From positions 2,583,630-2,647,629 of the forward strand of contig AP023240.1 in NCBI GenBank assembly GCA_016592635.1: DNA of 64,000 bases, given 5' to 3'. This document shows positions 1-8,871 of the stretch, piece by piece (positions within the stretch are counted from its first letter, which is position 1; every line of letters begins with the position of its first letter). This DNA is from Methyloprofundus sp. Its GTDB lineage: Bacteria > Pseudomonadota > Gammaproteobacteria > Methylococcales > Methylomonadaceae. The translations under genes were made by a program, and so were the position numbers. Below the pieces are notes generated by a model, which worked only from the letters and a program-made list of their open reading frames with translations, made no database searches and was not told the origin of the DNA.

Positions 1-1
1 T

Positions 2-127
2 TATGCAAAATCTATCATTAAAGCTTGTCAAGAAACAGCATTAGATGAACAGACTTTTCCAAGTGATTGCCCTTGGACGCTCTCTCAGGTTTTGGACGAT
101 AATTTTTACCCAAATGCAGGTGAATAA
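2..127 (+). CDS. C-terminal end of a DUF29-like protein (partial)
   Basis: An open frame enters from the left edge and stops at 125-127, giving about 41 residues. It contains FPSDCPWTL and then a QVLDDNFYPNAGE tail. A 'fP..CPwt...vL...F.P' ending is what I know from the C-terminus of DUF29 proteins, which are small cyanobacterial and proteobacterial proteins of unknown function. The stop lies 5 bases before the formate dehydrogenase start, so the two could be cotranscribed, although DUF29 genes are not normally part of fds operons. The start and most of the gene are outside the window, so the family call is tentative. Confidence 0.5.
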   Translation, partial: YAKSIIKACQETALDEQTFPSDCPWTLSQVLDDNFYPNAGE

Positions 128-132
128 ATACT

Positions 133-2907
133 ATGGCTGCAAATCCAGATACTTTAAATAACCCTATGATCAATTTTAAGCTTGATGGTGAAGATGTAAC
201 CGCTTTCGCTGACGAAACCATCTTGCAAACCGCAAAACGCTATGACAAAGAAATTCCACACCTTTGTTACACGGAAGGTTTACGCGCTGACGGCAACTGT
301 CGTGCCTGTGTCGTAGAAATTGATGGAGAAAGAACCTTAGCCCCCTCTTGTTGCCGTATGCCGACTAAAGGCATGAATGTGCAAGCAAATAGCGAACGTG
401 CCTTAAAATCACAAAAAATGGTGCTTGAGCTACTAAAATCAGATATGCCTGAGCAAGATGAATCTCCCTATAAGCTCGACTCTGAATTAGATATTTGGGT
501 TAAAAAACTACAAGTTGGTACACCGCGCTTTAAATCACGCGCCCAACCACCTGCTGATTTATCTCACCCTGCCATCGCAGTGAATATGGATGCTTGTATC
601 CAGTGTACTCGTTGCCTACGCGCATGTCGGGAAGAGCAAATGAATGATGTCATCGGCTTTGCCAATCGTGGCGCACATGCTGAAATTGTATTTGATATTG
701 CTGACCCTATGGCCGCAAGTAGCTGTGTTGCTTGTGGTGAGTGTGTACAAGCTTGTCCTACTGGCGCATTAATGCCGGCAGATAATGTCGGTTTAGAAGT
801 TGCTGATAAAACAGTTAACTCAACTTGCCCATATTGTGGTGTTGGTTGCTTAATCAAATATCATGTCAAAGAAGACAAGATCCTGTTTACCGAAGGCCGT
901 GACGGTGATACCAACAAATTCCGCCTTTGTGTAAAAGGGCGCTATGGCTTTAACTATATTCACAACCCATTACGTTTAACCAAACCACTGATTAGACGTG
1001 AGGGTGCTGCTAAAACAACTGCACTGCTGGATCCTAATGATTTAGATAGTGTTTTCCGCGAAGCAACTTGGGATGAAGCATTAGATTTTGCAGCTAACGG
1101 CTTGAAAAAAATTCGTGACGAAAAAGGTAAAAAAGCATTAGCAGGCTTAGGCTCGGCTAAAGGCAGTAATGAAGAAGCCTATTTATTCCAGAAACTGATC
1201 AGAACAGGCTTTGGCTCCAACAATGTGGATCACTGTACTCGCCTATGTCATGCATCTTCAGTGGTTGCCTTATTGGAATGTTTAGGTTCCGGAGCGGTTT
1301 CCAACCCAGTTGAAGATGTAAAATTAGCGGAAGTTGTGGTTATTATTGGTTCCAATCCAACAGTAAACCACCCTGTTGGCGCAACCTTTATGAAAAATGC
1401 GACAAAAACGGGAACCAAGATTATTTTAATCGACCCAAATCGTACTGCAATTGCCAAATATGCCTCGCATCATTTAGCCTTCCGCCCTGATACAGATGTT
1501 GCGCTACTGAACGGGATAATGCATGTTATCTTGGATGAGGGCTTACAAAATGATGCCTACATCAAAAAGCATACTGAAGATTTCGAGTTTATGAAACAAC
1601 ACTTGAAAGATTATAGCCCAGAAAAAGTCGCTCCAATTTGTGGCATAGATCCTGAAACTTTACGTGAAGTAGCCAGACTGTACGCAACCTCAAAAGGCTC
1701 GATGATTCTATGGGGCATGGGGATTTCTCAACATATCCATGGTACAGATAATTCTCGTTGTTTAATTGCCTTAGCCCTAATGACAGGTCAAATTGGCCGC
1801 CCAGGCACAGGCTTACACCCATTACGCGGTCAAAATAACGTTCAAGGTGCTTCAGATGTTGGTCTAATTCCAATGGTTTACCCTGACTATGAGCCTGTTG
1901 AAGATCCAGCCAACCAAGCCAAATATGAAAAACTTTGGGATGTTAAACTAGATCCAAAACGCGGATTGACGACTGTCGAAATGATTCATGCAATTTTAGA
2001 TGATAAAGTGTTTGGTATGTTTGTTGAGGGTGAAAATCCAGCTATGTCAGATCCTAATCAAAACCATGTCCGAGAAGCCTTTGCCCACTTAGAACATTTA
2101 GTGGTACAAGATATTTTCTTGACTGAAACAGCTGGTTTCGCTGATGTTATCTTACCTGCTTCTGCTTTCTACGAAAAAAATGGTACCTTCTCAAATACCG
2201 ATAGACGTGTACAAATGGGGCGCAAAGCGGTTAACCCACCAGGCGATGCTAAACAAGACTTATGGATTCTGCAAGAAATTGCTAACCGCTTAGGTTGTGG
2301 CTGGGATTATAATGGCCCTGAAGATGTCTTTAATGAAATGCGTCTGGCAATGGGCAGTATTGCCGGCATGACTTGGGATCGTTTAGAAAACGAGGACTCA
2401 TTAACTTACCCATTAGAAAATGTGGGTGACCCAGGCGAACCTATTATCTTTACTGATGGCTTTCCTACCGAATCTGGTAAAGGTCGTTTTGTCCCTGCAT
2501 CATATATCCATGCTGATGAAATGCCAGATGAAGAGTTCCCACTTATCTTTATTACCGGTCGTCAACTAGAGCATTGGCATACAGGTAGCATGACTCGCCA
2601 TTCACCGACTTTAGATGCAATTGAGCCAGATCCAGTTGTTATGCTACATCCTGTCGACTTAGAAAAACTAGGTGTTATTCCGGGAGAAATCATTACTATT
2701 GAGTCGAGACGCGGCAAGATTTCAGCTTATGCCCGTGCCGATATAGGCATCCAAGAAGGCAGTATGTTTATGGCTTTCTGTTATAACGAAGCAAGTGCCA
2801 ATTTGATTACTAATGAAGCGCTTGATCCTTCTGCTAAAATCCCAGAATTTAAATTCTGTGCAGTTAAGGCGAATGCAGGCGGAGAAATTGCAGTACGTAT
2901 CAATTAA
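133..2907 (+). CDS. fdsA: Formate dehydrogenase alpha subunit, NAD-dependent Mo type
   Basis: Catalytic subunit that oxidises formate to CO2, the last step of C1 oxidation in methylotrophs, passing electrons through Fe-S clusters to a FdsB/FdsG diaphorase. The 924 residues match the family length. In order there is a [2Fe-2S] domain (Cys45, 56, 59 and the 73/74 pair), [4Fe-4S] ferredoxin motifs (CIQCTRC from Cys155; CVACGEC from Cys198), the molybdopterin-proximal cluster CPYCGVGC from Cys232, and the bis-MGD core. The active-site stretch CTRLCHASSV places the Mo-ligating cysteine at Cys372, so this is the Cys form, not the selenocysteine form. An AGGTGA lies 9 bases before the ATG. No fdsG, fdsB, fdsC or fdsD flanks it here: a DUF29-like gene lies upstream and a non-coding gap downstream. 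The beta and gamma subunits must be elsewhere if the enzyme is NAD-linked. Confidence 0.9.
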   Translation: MAANPDTLNNPMINFKLDGEDVTAFADETILQTAKRYDKEIPHLCYTEGLRADGNCRACVVEIDGERTLAPSCCRMPTKGMNVQANSERALKSQKMVLELLKSDMPEQDESPYKLDSELDIWVKKLQVGTPRFKSRAQPPADLSHPAIAVNMDACIQCTRCLRACREEQMNDVIGFANRGAHAEIVFDIADPMAASSCVACGECVQACPTGALMPADNVGLEVADKTVNSTCPYCGVGCLIKYHVKEDKILFTEGRDGDTNKFRLCVKGRYGFNYIHNPLRLTKPLIRREGAAKTTALLDPNDLDSVFREATWDEALDFAANGLKKIRDEKGKKALAGLGSAKGSNEEAYLFQKLIRTGFGSNNVDHCTRLCHASSVVALLECLGSGAVSNPVEDVKLAEVVVIIGSNPTVNHPVGATFMKNATKTGTKIILIDPNRTAIAKYASHHLAFRPDTDVALLNGIMHVILDEGLQNDAYIKKHTEDFEFMKQHLKDYSPEKVAPICGIDPETLREVARLYATSKGSMILWGMGISQHIHGTDNSRCLIALALMTGQIGRPGTGLHPLRGQNNVQGASDVGLIPMVYPDYEPVEDPANQAKYEKLWDVKLDPKRGLTTVEMIHAILDDKVFGMFVEGENPAMSDPNQNHVREAFAHLEHLVVQDIFLTETAGFADVILPASAFYEKNGTFSNTDRRVQMGRKAVNPPGDAKQDLWILQEIANRLGCGWDYNGPEDVFNEMRLAMGSIAGMTWDRLENEDSLTYPLENVGDPGEPIIFTDGFPTESGKGRFVPASYIHADEMPDEEFPLIFITGRQLEHWHTGSMTRHSPTLDAIEPDPVVMLHPVDLEKLGVIPGEIITIESRRGKISAYARADIGIQEGSMFMAFCYNEASANLITNEALDPSAKIPEFKFCAVKANAGGEIAVRIN

Positions 2908-2921
2908 TTAGATCACACAAA

Positions 2922-3133
2922 ACTTTCTTAAGCGCGAGGGTTTTATAAAACCAGAAAGTATGACCCAGAATTTTGGCTTCTCAGTTGTGTTAGAAACACA
3001 GGTACAACTGCGAAGTCAAAAGATAAGTCAGACTCAGGTATTATTGAATTTTCGCCCCTTAGGGACGAGGATTTAATAACTAATCCTTCTAACAAATTTT
3101 GTTATACTTTTTTGAGGTATTACTCAAAATAAC
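2922..3133. repeat. Cluster of inverted repeats after fdsA
   Basis: The 520-base gap 2908-3427 has no convincing gene, but its first 230 bases are full of palindromes. ACTTTCT (2922-2928) pairs with AGAAAGT (2953-2959) around the perfect palindrome GGTTTTATAAAACC (2939-2952). A longer stem pairs 18 bases from about 2973 with 18 bases ending about 3024, 16 of 18 matching, with an inner GTGTT/AACAC. A third pairs around CGCCCC/GGGACG near 3045-3060. The last is TTTTGAG (3110-3116) with CTCAAAA (3123-3129), extended by GTTAT/ATAAC. The first could end fdsA transcription, but none has a clean T-tract. The rest of the gap is AT-rich and probably carries the promoter of the next gene. Confidence 0.5.
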
Positions 3134-3427
3134 ATAGCTCACCATAGACTCTTATATACTTATCTTGCAAACTTTTCTAGCTCTGCTTTTTTACCGTAAA
3201 TTAATATCCACCTGTAGCCAATCACCTCCTTTTCTTCTCCCCCCTCTTCCTGACTTCTCTCTTTAGCCTTAGAAATGCCAACTCAAATATTATTTTTGTG
3301 AATCACTCTTTATTTTGCTAATAACTTAGCTTTTATAATATATTTTAGTTACAATCATTTTCTTAAGTGAGCAGGTAGTGATCTTTTAGGTTTTGCTTTA
3401 AACTTCATTGGCTTACGCACAGAATGA

Positions 3428-4999
3428 GTGGATTATATATTGAAAATACCCTCTCTCACTGATAAGGAACTGCAATCTTACCCTGTATCAACATTATTTT
3501 TAGGACATAACTTTAAGATGCAAAAATCAAGCACTCTACCATTTTCATTAGAAGTAAGCTCCATTTCTAGCTGGATAGATACGCTTCCTTTAAGCCATCC
3601 CGTGCAAGCAGTTAATGATATATATTCGGTACTTAGAATACTAAGCAAACACCCTAAAGAATATCAACAGCATATTGAGCTCATTCTTAATGAAATAACC
3701 CCTATTGCTATTAAACTCAGCATGGAGTTGGAAAATTTATTTTGTTCAGCCTCAAGTAATTTAGATGCCAAAAAACGTAAAATTGCACGCCTAAGTATTA
3801 ACTCACTGCGTCACCACACTTTACTTTATTTCCAACTTAGTCACCTCGTAGCTAAAGAGAATCTTGGCTTGTGCATTAATCGTTGCCTACAAATAAGTAA
3901 TCTATGTTTAAAGCAATGCGCTTTGATTTATGACACGCCATCACGAGAGCTATGGGAAGTAACAGGAAAACTCTATAATCTAGCAGGTAGTAAAGGGTTG
4001 TTTGATGTTTCATTTAATGAGCCATTAGCTATTTTTAAAGAACAAACTAATATTATTAATAATATAAAAACCACTCTTTTATTTAGCCTTTGCCAACCAA
4101 ATTATTTAAAGCAAAGTGAAATTTCTGCCCTATTTTCTCTGTTAGTTAAACATGCTGATCAACTTGCATTTTCCAACCTATACTCAACAAGCTGCTTATA
4201 TTACTGGAGTTATGAGCAGCCTAATAATATACAAGTTATCACGCCTAATAGTAAAACGAATTCTAGCACTGTTTTTTTAGATACCACCCTAATTGAAACA
4301 ATACTACAAACCAATAACTTAAGCTTTGTTGCTAATAAATTAACAAGACAACGAAGCTTTATTCCCAGCTTAACAAAAGCACCACCCAAGAAAGTAACGG
4401 TTTCTTATGGATTTGCCGATATTATAAGTTTTTTAGAACAGCATGTGCAAGTTACTAATATTCATAAATCATCAAAACGCACATTGAATGCCGCCAACTC
4501 ATTAGAGCTGCAACCAATTGATATTGACACTGAAAATAAAACAATCAAAACAGTTGTCGCAGCTGATATTTGGCAACGTGATAAAACAACAGAATTAAAA
4601 ATATGTAGTGGAATAATAAAAAATAGTACTAACTTAGGCTTTTCATTGATTGAATTAAAATCTTTCTCAGGAAAAACAGAAGAATTACTTATTAGCTTTG
4701 ACGGCAAAAATAAACCACTTATAAATATTATAAGAAGTGTTGACACCCCCAATATTAATAAAAATTACCAGCTACTTATCGAAAACTTCAGTTCTAATAA
4801 TGAAGTCGTATCAGTGACTAATCAGCACTACCAATGCAAAGCAATACTCTGCAAAATCACTAATGATTTAACATTCCTGCTTATTTCACCTAAATTTAAA
4901 TTTACTACGGGGGCAACTGTCGACCTAGACAATAATCCTGTCATATTATCAAAGCTATTAGAAAGTACAGCAGACTTTATTTTATATCAGTTAGCTTGA
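3428..4999 (+). CDS. Unrecognised 523-residue cytosolic protein
   Basis: No confident family. Residues 1-210 are mostly helical and include a stretch 'SWIDTLPLSHPVQA' followed by regularly spaced Leu/Ile. I associate this 'W...LP...P..A' pattern with the N-terminal helical part of some c-di-GMP-related proteins, but the match is weak. Residues about 350-500 look beta-rich (repeated short hydrophobic strands), which would suit a PilZ-like barrel, yet I see no clear RxxxR...D/NxSxxG motif. No signal peptide or membrane segment is visible. The start is GTG at 3428 with no obvious ribosome site; TTG at 3440 is an alternative. It runs convergently into the 5'-nucleotidase gene and overlaps its end by 13 bases. 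The long AT-rich upstream gap suggests its own promoter. Confidence 0.6.
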   Translation: MDYILKIPSLTDKELQSYPVSTLFLGHNFKMQKSSTLPFSLEVSSISSWIDTLPLSHPVQAVNDIYSVLRILSKHPKEYQQHIELILNEITPIAIKLSMELENLFCSASSNLDAKKRKIARLSINSLRHHTLLYFQLSHLVAKENLGLCINRCLQISNLCLKQCALIYDTPSRELWEVTGKLYNLAGSKGLFDVSFNEPLAIFKEQTNIINNIKTTLLFSLCQPNYLKQSEISALFSLLVKHADQLAFSNLYSTSCLYYWSYEQPNNIQVITPNSKTNSSTVFLDTTLIETILQTNNLSFVANKLTRQRSFIPSLTKAPPKKVTVSYGFADIISFLEQHVQVTNIHKSSKRTLNAANSLELQPIDIDTENKTIKTVVAADIWQRDKTTELKICSGIIKNSTNLGFSLIELKSFSGKTEELLISFDGKNKPLINIIRSVDTPNINKNYQLLIENFSSNNEVVSVTNQHYQCKAILCKITNDLTFLLISPKFKFTTGATVDLDNNPVILSKLLESTADFILYQLA

Positions 5000-5889
5000 T
5001 TGCTAACACCATGAGGCACATGCGCAGTAGCAACATGCGGCGCTGTAGCTTCACAATGTTTTTTTTGGTCATCAAAAAAGATATCCGCTCCAAAGGCTGT
5101 TAAAAAATCTTGCTTTGGCATTCCACCTAAAAATAAAGCCTCATCAATTCGAATATCCCACTTACGCAAAGTTCGAACCACCCGTTCATGTGCAGGTGCT
5201 GACCTTGCAGTCACTAAAGCAGTACGAATAGGTGAATTATCCTCTGTAAATTGAGACTGTATGCATTGTAAGGCTTCTAAAAAACCTTTAAATGGCCCTC
5301 CCATTAAAGGAATCCTTGCTGCACTTTTTTCATTTTCAGTAAAAGCAGCTAAGCCTTGCTGCTGATAAATACGCTCTGACTGGTCTGAAAATAAGACAGC
5401 ATCACCATCAAAAGCAATGCGCAACTGCTCTGTACCAGGTGACTGCTGCACACCCGATAAAATAGTAGCTGCGGCATAACCTGCTGCTAATGCATTACTA
5501 ACATCATCAGCATTAGCTGATAAAAATAAATGTGCTCCAAAGGCAGGAATATAACCATAGGGGGAAATACCACTAGTAAAGGCCGCCCGAGTGATCTCTA
5601 GACTATAGTGTTCAATAGAATTAAAAATGCGCAAACCAGTATCAGCACTATTCTGTGACAACAGAATCACTTCAACTAATGGCTGCTCATTTTTCATTTT
5701 CACATTAATAGCCAAAAGTTTGCGCACCAACTCGTAACCAAAACCTGGTTCTAAAACATCTTCTTCATGTTCAATTTGATAAGCACAGTACGCTTCTTTG
5801 CCTTGTGTTTCAAAAATATGATGGGAATCATCCAGATTAAATAATGCCCTAGATGAAACTGCAACGACTAATTTACCAGCAAATTCCAT
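4987..5889 (-). CDS. Cytosolic 5'-nucleotidase (NT5C1 family)
   Basis: Likely hydrolyses nucleoside 5'-monophosphates to nucleoside and phosphate in the cytosol. The 300 residues resemble the bacterial members of the cytosolic 5'-nucleotidase type I family: a central AFDGDAVLFSD with Asp161, Asp163 and Asp169 (HAD-like nucleophile region), a MGGPFKGFLEAL stretch, TARSAPAHERVVRTLRKW, and a late FFDDQ acidic motif. The start overlaps the stop of the PhnD-like gene as TAATG, so translation is probably coupled and this is the last gene of the operon running down from 11554. The 3' end overlaps the convergent gene by 13 bases. Its place in a signalling operon is unexpected. It may turn over a nucleotide signal, but that is only inference from position. 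Confidence 0.8.
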   Translation of the reverse strand: MEFAGKLVVAVSSRALFNLDDSHHIFETQGKEAYCAYQIEHEEDVLEPGFGYELVRKLLAINVKMKNEQPLVEVILLSQNSADTGLRIFNSIEHYSLEITRAAFTSGISPYGYIPAFGAHLFLSANADDVSNALAAGYAAATILSGVQQSPGTEQLRIAFDGDAVLFSDQSERIYQQQGLAAFTENEKSAARIPLMGGPFKGFLEALQCIQSQFTEDNSPIRTALVTARSAPAHERVVRTLRKWDIRIDEALFLGGMPKQDFLTAFGADIFFDDQKKHCEATAPHVATAHVPHGVSNQAN

Positions 5890-6635
5890 TACATTGTCAA
5901 TGTATCCATTAGGTCAATCATAAATTCCATTTCCTCATCATCAACAACTTCCCACTGTTGGAAGTTAAGACTTTCCAGCACTCCCTTACCTTTTGTATCG
6001 TTATGCATATTCACTAATATATTACTAATATTTTTATGTTGCTCTAAAAGTCTAGGGCCTATCATAAGTGAATGATGTATAACACTAATCTGACTACGCA
6101 CCAAGATACGTAATTGCTTTTTGATCATATTAGATAAATCATCGTATGCTTCAGCAAGAAATATACCTACATCTGCTTCATTTTTTAATAAATGCTTGGC
6201 AACCAAAACATATGTATCACTGTCTATTATTTCAACATTACTTGCATCAAGATCGCCAGGCTCAAGCATGATCATCCCCATCATATGTACATCGGGATCC
6301 TCAGTAACAGCCACCCGAACACCTGCTTGTAAATGTGCAACATCTTCAACATGGTTATCAACATGTACGGCAACAATCGCCTCATCAGACTCACCTACAG
6401 GCTTTACCAATGGTTTAAAACCTTTTTCTCGAACTAGCATTGCTGCATCGAATGGATTAGCATAAATCAGGTCAACATTGTCCACCTTAATAGCTTCACG
6501 CTGATCATGAAAATCATTATACATTTCCAAATGGATCGCTAAGTTCGCCTGCTGCTGTAACCAAGTATTGAAAATATACCAGCCAGATATATGATCTGGC
6601 GTAAAGTCAGGGCTAACCGTAAATTGAAAAGACAT
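5889..6635 (-). CDS. PhnD/SsuA-like binding protein lacking a signal peptide
   Basis: 248 residues with the fold signature of PhnD/SsuA/transferrin-type type-2 periplasmic binding proteins: 'VDLIYANPFDAAMLVREKGF' in the hinge-proximal region, a 'GVRVAVTEDPD' strand start, and 'ADVGIFLAEAYDDLS'. Phosphonate-binding homologues have an N-terminal export signal and are 280-330 residues. This one begins directly with MSFQFTVSPDFTP and has no signal peptide, so it should be cytosolic and not part of an ABC transporter; no permease or ATPase is near. GCAGGAG lies 7-8 bases before the ATG. It sits between the Aer-type PAS gene (16 bases upstream) and the 5'-nucleotidase (1-base overlap). A role as a small-molecule sensor for the operon is inference. 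Confidence 0.75.
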   Translation of the reverse strand: MSFQFTVSPDFTPDHISGWYIFNTWLQQQANLAIHLEMYNDFHDQREAIKVDNVDLIYANPFDAAMLVREKGFKPLVKPVGESDEAIVAVHVDNHVEDVAHLQAGVRVAVTEDPDVHMMGMIMLEPGDLDASNVEIIDSDTYVLVAKHLLKNEADVGIFLAEAYDDLSNMIKKQLRILVRSQISVIHHSLMIGPRLLEQHKNISNILVNMHNDTKGKGVLESLNFQQWEVVDDEEMEFMIDLMDTLTM

Positions 6636-6650
6636 TAAAATACTCCTGCG

Positions 6651-7127
6651 TTAAAACAAAGTAGGGTAAAGTTTGATACATTCTTCAACTTTAGTTCTAG
6701 AAGGCTTACGTCGTACAGAGGTATAACCCGCTACTCCCCCATTTCTGACATTAGGAATAACCGTTGCTTTAACCCAGTAGTAGCCACCATCTTTACGTAA
6801 ATTTTTTACAAACCCTTGCCATTTAACGCCCTTATTTACCGTATCCCAAAGATCTTGAAAAGCAGCAGGCGGCATATCAGGATGCCTCAAGATGGAATGA
6901 GGTGCTCCAATCAACTCATCTTCTACAAAACCAGACATTTCTATAAAAGACTGATTAACATGGGTAATCACACCCTCTTTATCAGTTGTAGAGACTATTA
7001 ATTTTCCATCAGGGTAAGCTGTTTCAATATCAGTATACAAAATCTTACGGCTTACCCCGCCATATAAATCAAGAGTGACTTCTTGATATTCACCTTTAAC
7101 ATCCTCAGGCTTCATGTCATGCAACAT
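6651..7127 (-). CDS. Stand-alone Aer-type PAS domain protein
   Basis: A 158-residue protein that is little more than one PAS domain (about residues 40-145). It carries the features of Aer-type FAD-binding PAS domains: 'TTDKEGVITHVNQSF', 'SGF..DELIG..H..LRHPDMP..AFQDLW', 'WQGFVKNLRKDGGYYWV'. The receptor at 41681-44029 has the same RHPDMP, AFQDLW and YYWV motifs, so both probably sense redox state or oxygen through flavin. There is no output domain, so it must act by protein contact, perhaps on the roadblock and GTPase proteins encoded just upstream. GAGG lies 7 bases before the ATG. Family assignment is firm; partner and ligand are inference. Confidence 0.85.
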   Translation of the reverse strand: MLHDMKPEDVKGEYQEVTLDLYGGVSRKILYTDIETAYPDGKLIVSTTDKEGVITHVNQSFIEMSGFVEDELIGAPHSILRHPDMPPAAFQDLWDTVNKGVKWQGFVKNLRKDGGYYWVKATVIPNVRNGGVAGYTSVRRKPSRTKVEECIKLYPTLF

Positions 7128-7215
7128 AGCTTACCTCACTAATTTATAAATAATCATTTATAAAGATACAATATAAACCTAGAAATAAATGCAAACCAGT
7201 TCAGTTCCTAGTAAA

Positions 7216-7581
7216 TTAACTCAACTGCTCAGAAATATTTTCGGCTGCACGTTTTACATCTAGAAAAATCAGCCCTAACTTTGCATTTGGCTTTGCAAGC
7301 ACTGTTAAAACAGCTTCATCTCCCGCATAAGTCATTAGTACATAGCCACTATCACCTTTAATCAACACTTGCTCCAAAGTCCCTCTTGCTAGTTCTTGTG
7401 CCGTTCTATCTCCAAGTGAAAGCATCGCCGCACTCATCGCACCGACCCTATCTTCGTCTAGATTAGCAGGCAAAACCGAAGCCATCATCAAACCATCAGT
7501 AGAAATAATACCTGATGCCTCAATATCGGCAGAACTACCATTCAACTCATTTAATGTAGCACTTAACATCTCTTCACGCAT
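7216..7581 (-). CDS. Roadblock/LC7 domain protein (MglB-like)
   Basis: 121 residues forming a single roadblock/LC7 domain: N-terminal helix, 'ADIEASGIISTDGLMMAS', 'DEDRVGAMSAAMLSLGDRTAQEL', 'EQVLIKGDSGYVLMTYAG', and a C-terminal helix. This length and pattern match MglB-type proteins, which act as GTPase-activating or scaffold dimers for Ras-like GTPases such as MglA. A GTPase gene of the right kind lies two genes upstream in the same operon, which supports the pairing. AGGAGAGG precedes the ATG by about 4 bases. Whether it is a true GTPase-activating protein cannot be read from the sequence. Confidence 0.88.
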   Translation of the reverse strand: MREEMLSATLNELNGSSADIEASGIISTDGLMMASVLPANLDEDRVGAMSAAMLSLGDRTAQELARGTLEQVLIKGDSGYVLMTYAGDEAVLTVLAKPNAKLGLIFLDVKRAAENISEQLS

Positions 7582-7611
7582 AAACCTCTCCTTATAACTT
7601 ATTAATTAATT

Positions 7612-8253
7612 TTACTTATTGTGAGCATAGCGAACGCTTAACATCCATACTAAGCTAATAAATTCACTCTGATTAAAATGGGGAATACCCGATATAGCAA
7701 TAATAAACCGAGTATTTCCTATAAATAAAGGCCAAAACCCTAATTGACTATTTCCTGCTGCATTCACAATAGCCCAAGCATGGCTATTTAAACCTAAGTT
7801 CTTCATTAATAGCCCAGCTCTACGCATATGAATAACAGAAATTTCAGCACTTAAGGCAGAAACTTCTTCTGCGACTTCATGAGGGTAACCATTACAAGCT
7901 AAATAAAAGCCCTGATCATCAGCCAATACCACCTTGCCCTCCTCAGAAATCCCTTTTAAAAGCTCTGGTAAAGCATCTTCCAGTGAAACATCAGGGACTT
8001 CTTTAGGCTCCTTTATACCTTGAACCCAACCTAACTGCTGGCACTTTTGCAATAAAGCTATACACTTATCCGTATCCTCAATAAACATTAGGCCTTGCAA
8101 AGTTTCTAATGATAATTTAGGTGTTTTGGTTTCTTCTAAAACCGCACGCAAAAATTTTCTAGCAGGATCTTCTTCCTGAGCAGAAACCGCGTAATAGCAA
8201 CCAGCAGGTGTTAAATAGATATATAAACCATCCGCCAATGTGGCATTACTCAT
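7612..8253 (-). CDS. Roadblock-operon protein with possible second roadblock-like domain
   Basis: 213 residues, no named family that I can give with confidence. Residues 1-95 look like a small helical, perhaps winged-helix, region ('KLSLETLQGLMFIEDTDKCIALLQKCQQLGWV'). Residues 100-213 follow a roadblock-like order: 'LLKGISEEGKVVLADDQGFYLACNGYPHEVAEEVSALSAEISVIHMRR', then 'WAIVNAAGNSQLGFWPLFIGNTRFIIAISG', then a closing helix. It would then be a degenerate relative of the neighbouring roadblock gene. It is packed tightly, 4 bases after the GTPase stop and 30 bases before the next gene, so the three products probably form one complex. The domain claims rest on pattern reading only. Confidence 0.7.
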   Translation of the reverse strand: MSNATLADGLYIYLTPAGCYYAVSAQEEDPARKFLRAVLEETKTPKLSLETLQGLMFIEDTDKCIALLQKCQQLGWVQGIKEPKEVPDVSLEDALPELLKGISEEGKVVLADDQGFYLACNGYPHEVAEEVSALSAEISVIHMRRAGLLMKNLGLNSHAWAIVNAAGNSQLGFWPLFIGNTRFIIAISGIPHFNQSEFISLVWMLSVRYAHNK

Positions 8254-8257
8254 TTAA

Positions 8258-8797
8258 TTACTCCTCATCTAAGCCTGGATCCAAGGAAAACATTAATGCT
8301 TGAACCAAAATTGAAACATCATTTTTTTCACGCGCATCAACAGAAAAGACTGGAATTTTAAGCCCCATTGTTTGCAAATGCTGGTGGTATTCATCAATTG
8401 TAGGACTCGTACTAATATCCATTTGCGTAACACCAATTGCAACACCTGTTTTTTCGATAAAACCATTGAATGAATTCAGGAAAAATTTCATATCTAAAAA
8501 GGGGTCTGCCCGAGAATTATCTAATAACAACACTAAGCCAATCCCTCCTGTCGTCAAAATATCCCACATAAAATCAAATCGCTCTTGACCCGGCGTCCCA
8601 TATAGGTGAATTTTTTCACCATCATTCAAATTCATAATGCCATAATCCATGGCTACCGTTGTTCCAGCCTTCCTTTGCTTGGTCATATCGCTCGCTACTG
8701 CATCCGTATTTATCAGCGGCACGTCACTAATAGATGTAATGGCAGTTGTTTTACCAGCACCAACAGGTCCGGTAAAGATTATTTTATATTGGCTCAT
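8258..8797 (-). CDS. Ras-like small GTPase (COG2229/MglA-like)
   Basis: 179 residues, close to the size of a minimal small GTPase. The P-loop GPVGAGKT is at residues 10-17, a switch-I Thr pair at 46-47 precedes AMDYG, the G3 motif appears as YGTPGQERF (67-75), and TQMD (124-127) stands in the NKxD position. The GTPGQERF form without the usual Asp is typical of the bacterial COG2229 GTPases, which are found beside roadblock proteins. It would act as a nucleotide-dependent switch in the cytosol, for example in placing polar complexes, as MglA does. The downstream gene starts 4 bases after its stop; upstream there are 74 bases to the receiver-like gene. Confidence 0.88.
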   Translation of the reverse strand: MSQYKIIFTGPVGAGKTTAITSISDVPLINTDAVASDMTKQRKAGTTVAMDYGIMNLNDGEKIHLYGTPGQERFDFMWDILTTGGIGLVLLLDNSRADPFLDMKFFLNSFNGFIEKTGVAIGVTQMDISTSPTIDEYHQHLQTMGLKIPVFSVDAREKNDVSILVQALMFSLDPGLDEE

Positions 8798-8871
8798 TTA
8801 TTTATTACCGAAAACAAGACTGAAATAAGAAATGCAAAACATGCAGGCTTTAGAGATTATCAAATCCATTT

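Noticed and set aside
5889..6635. Phosphonate ABC transporter subunit
   Set aside because: No signal peptide and no permease or ATPase gene nearby; the context is signalling.
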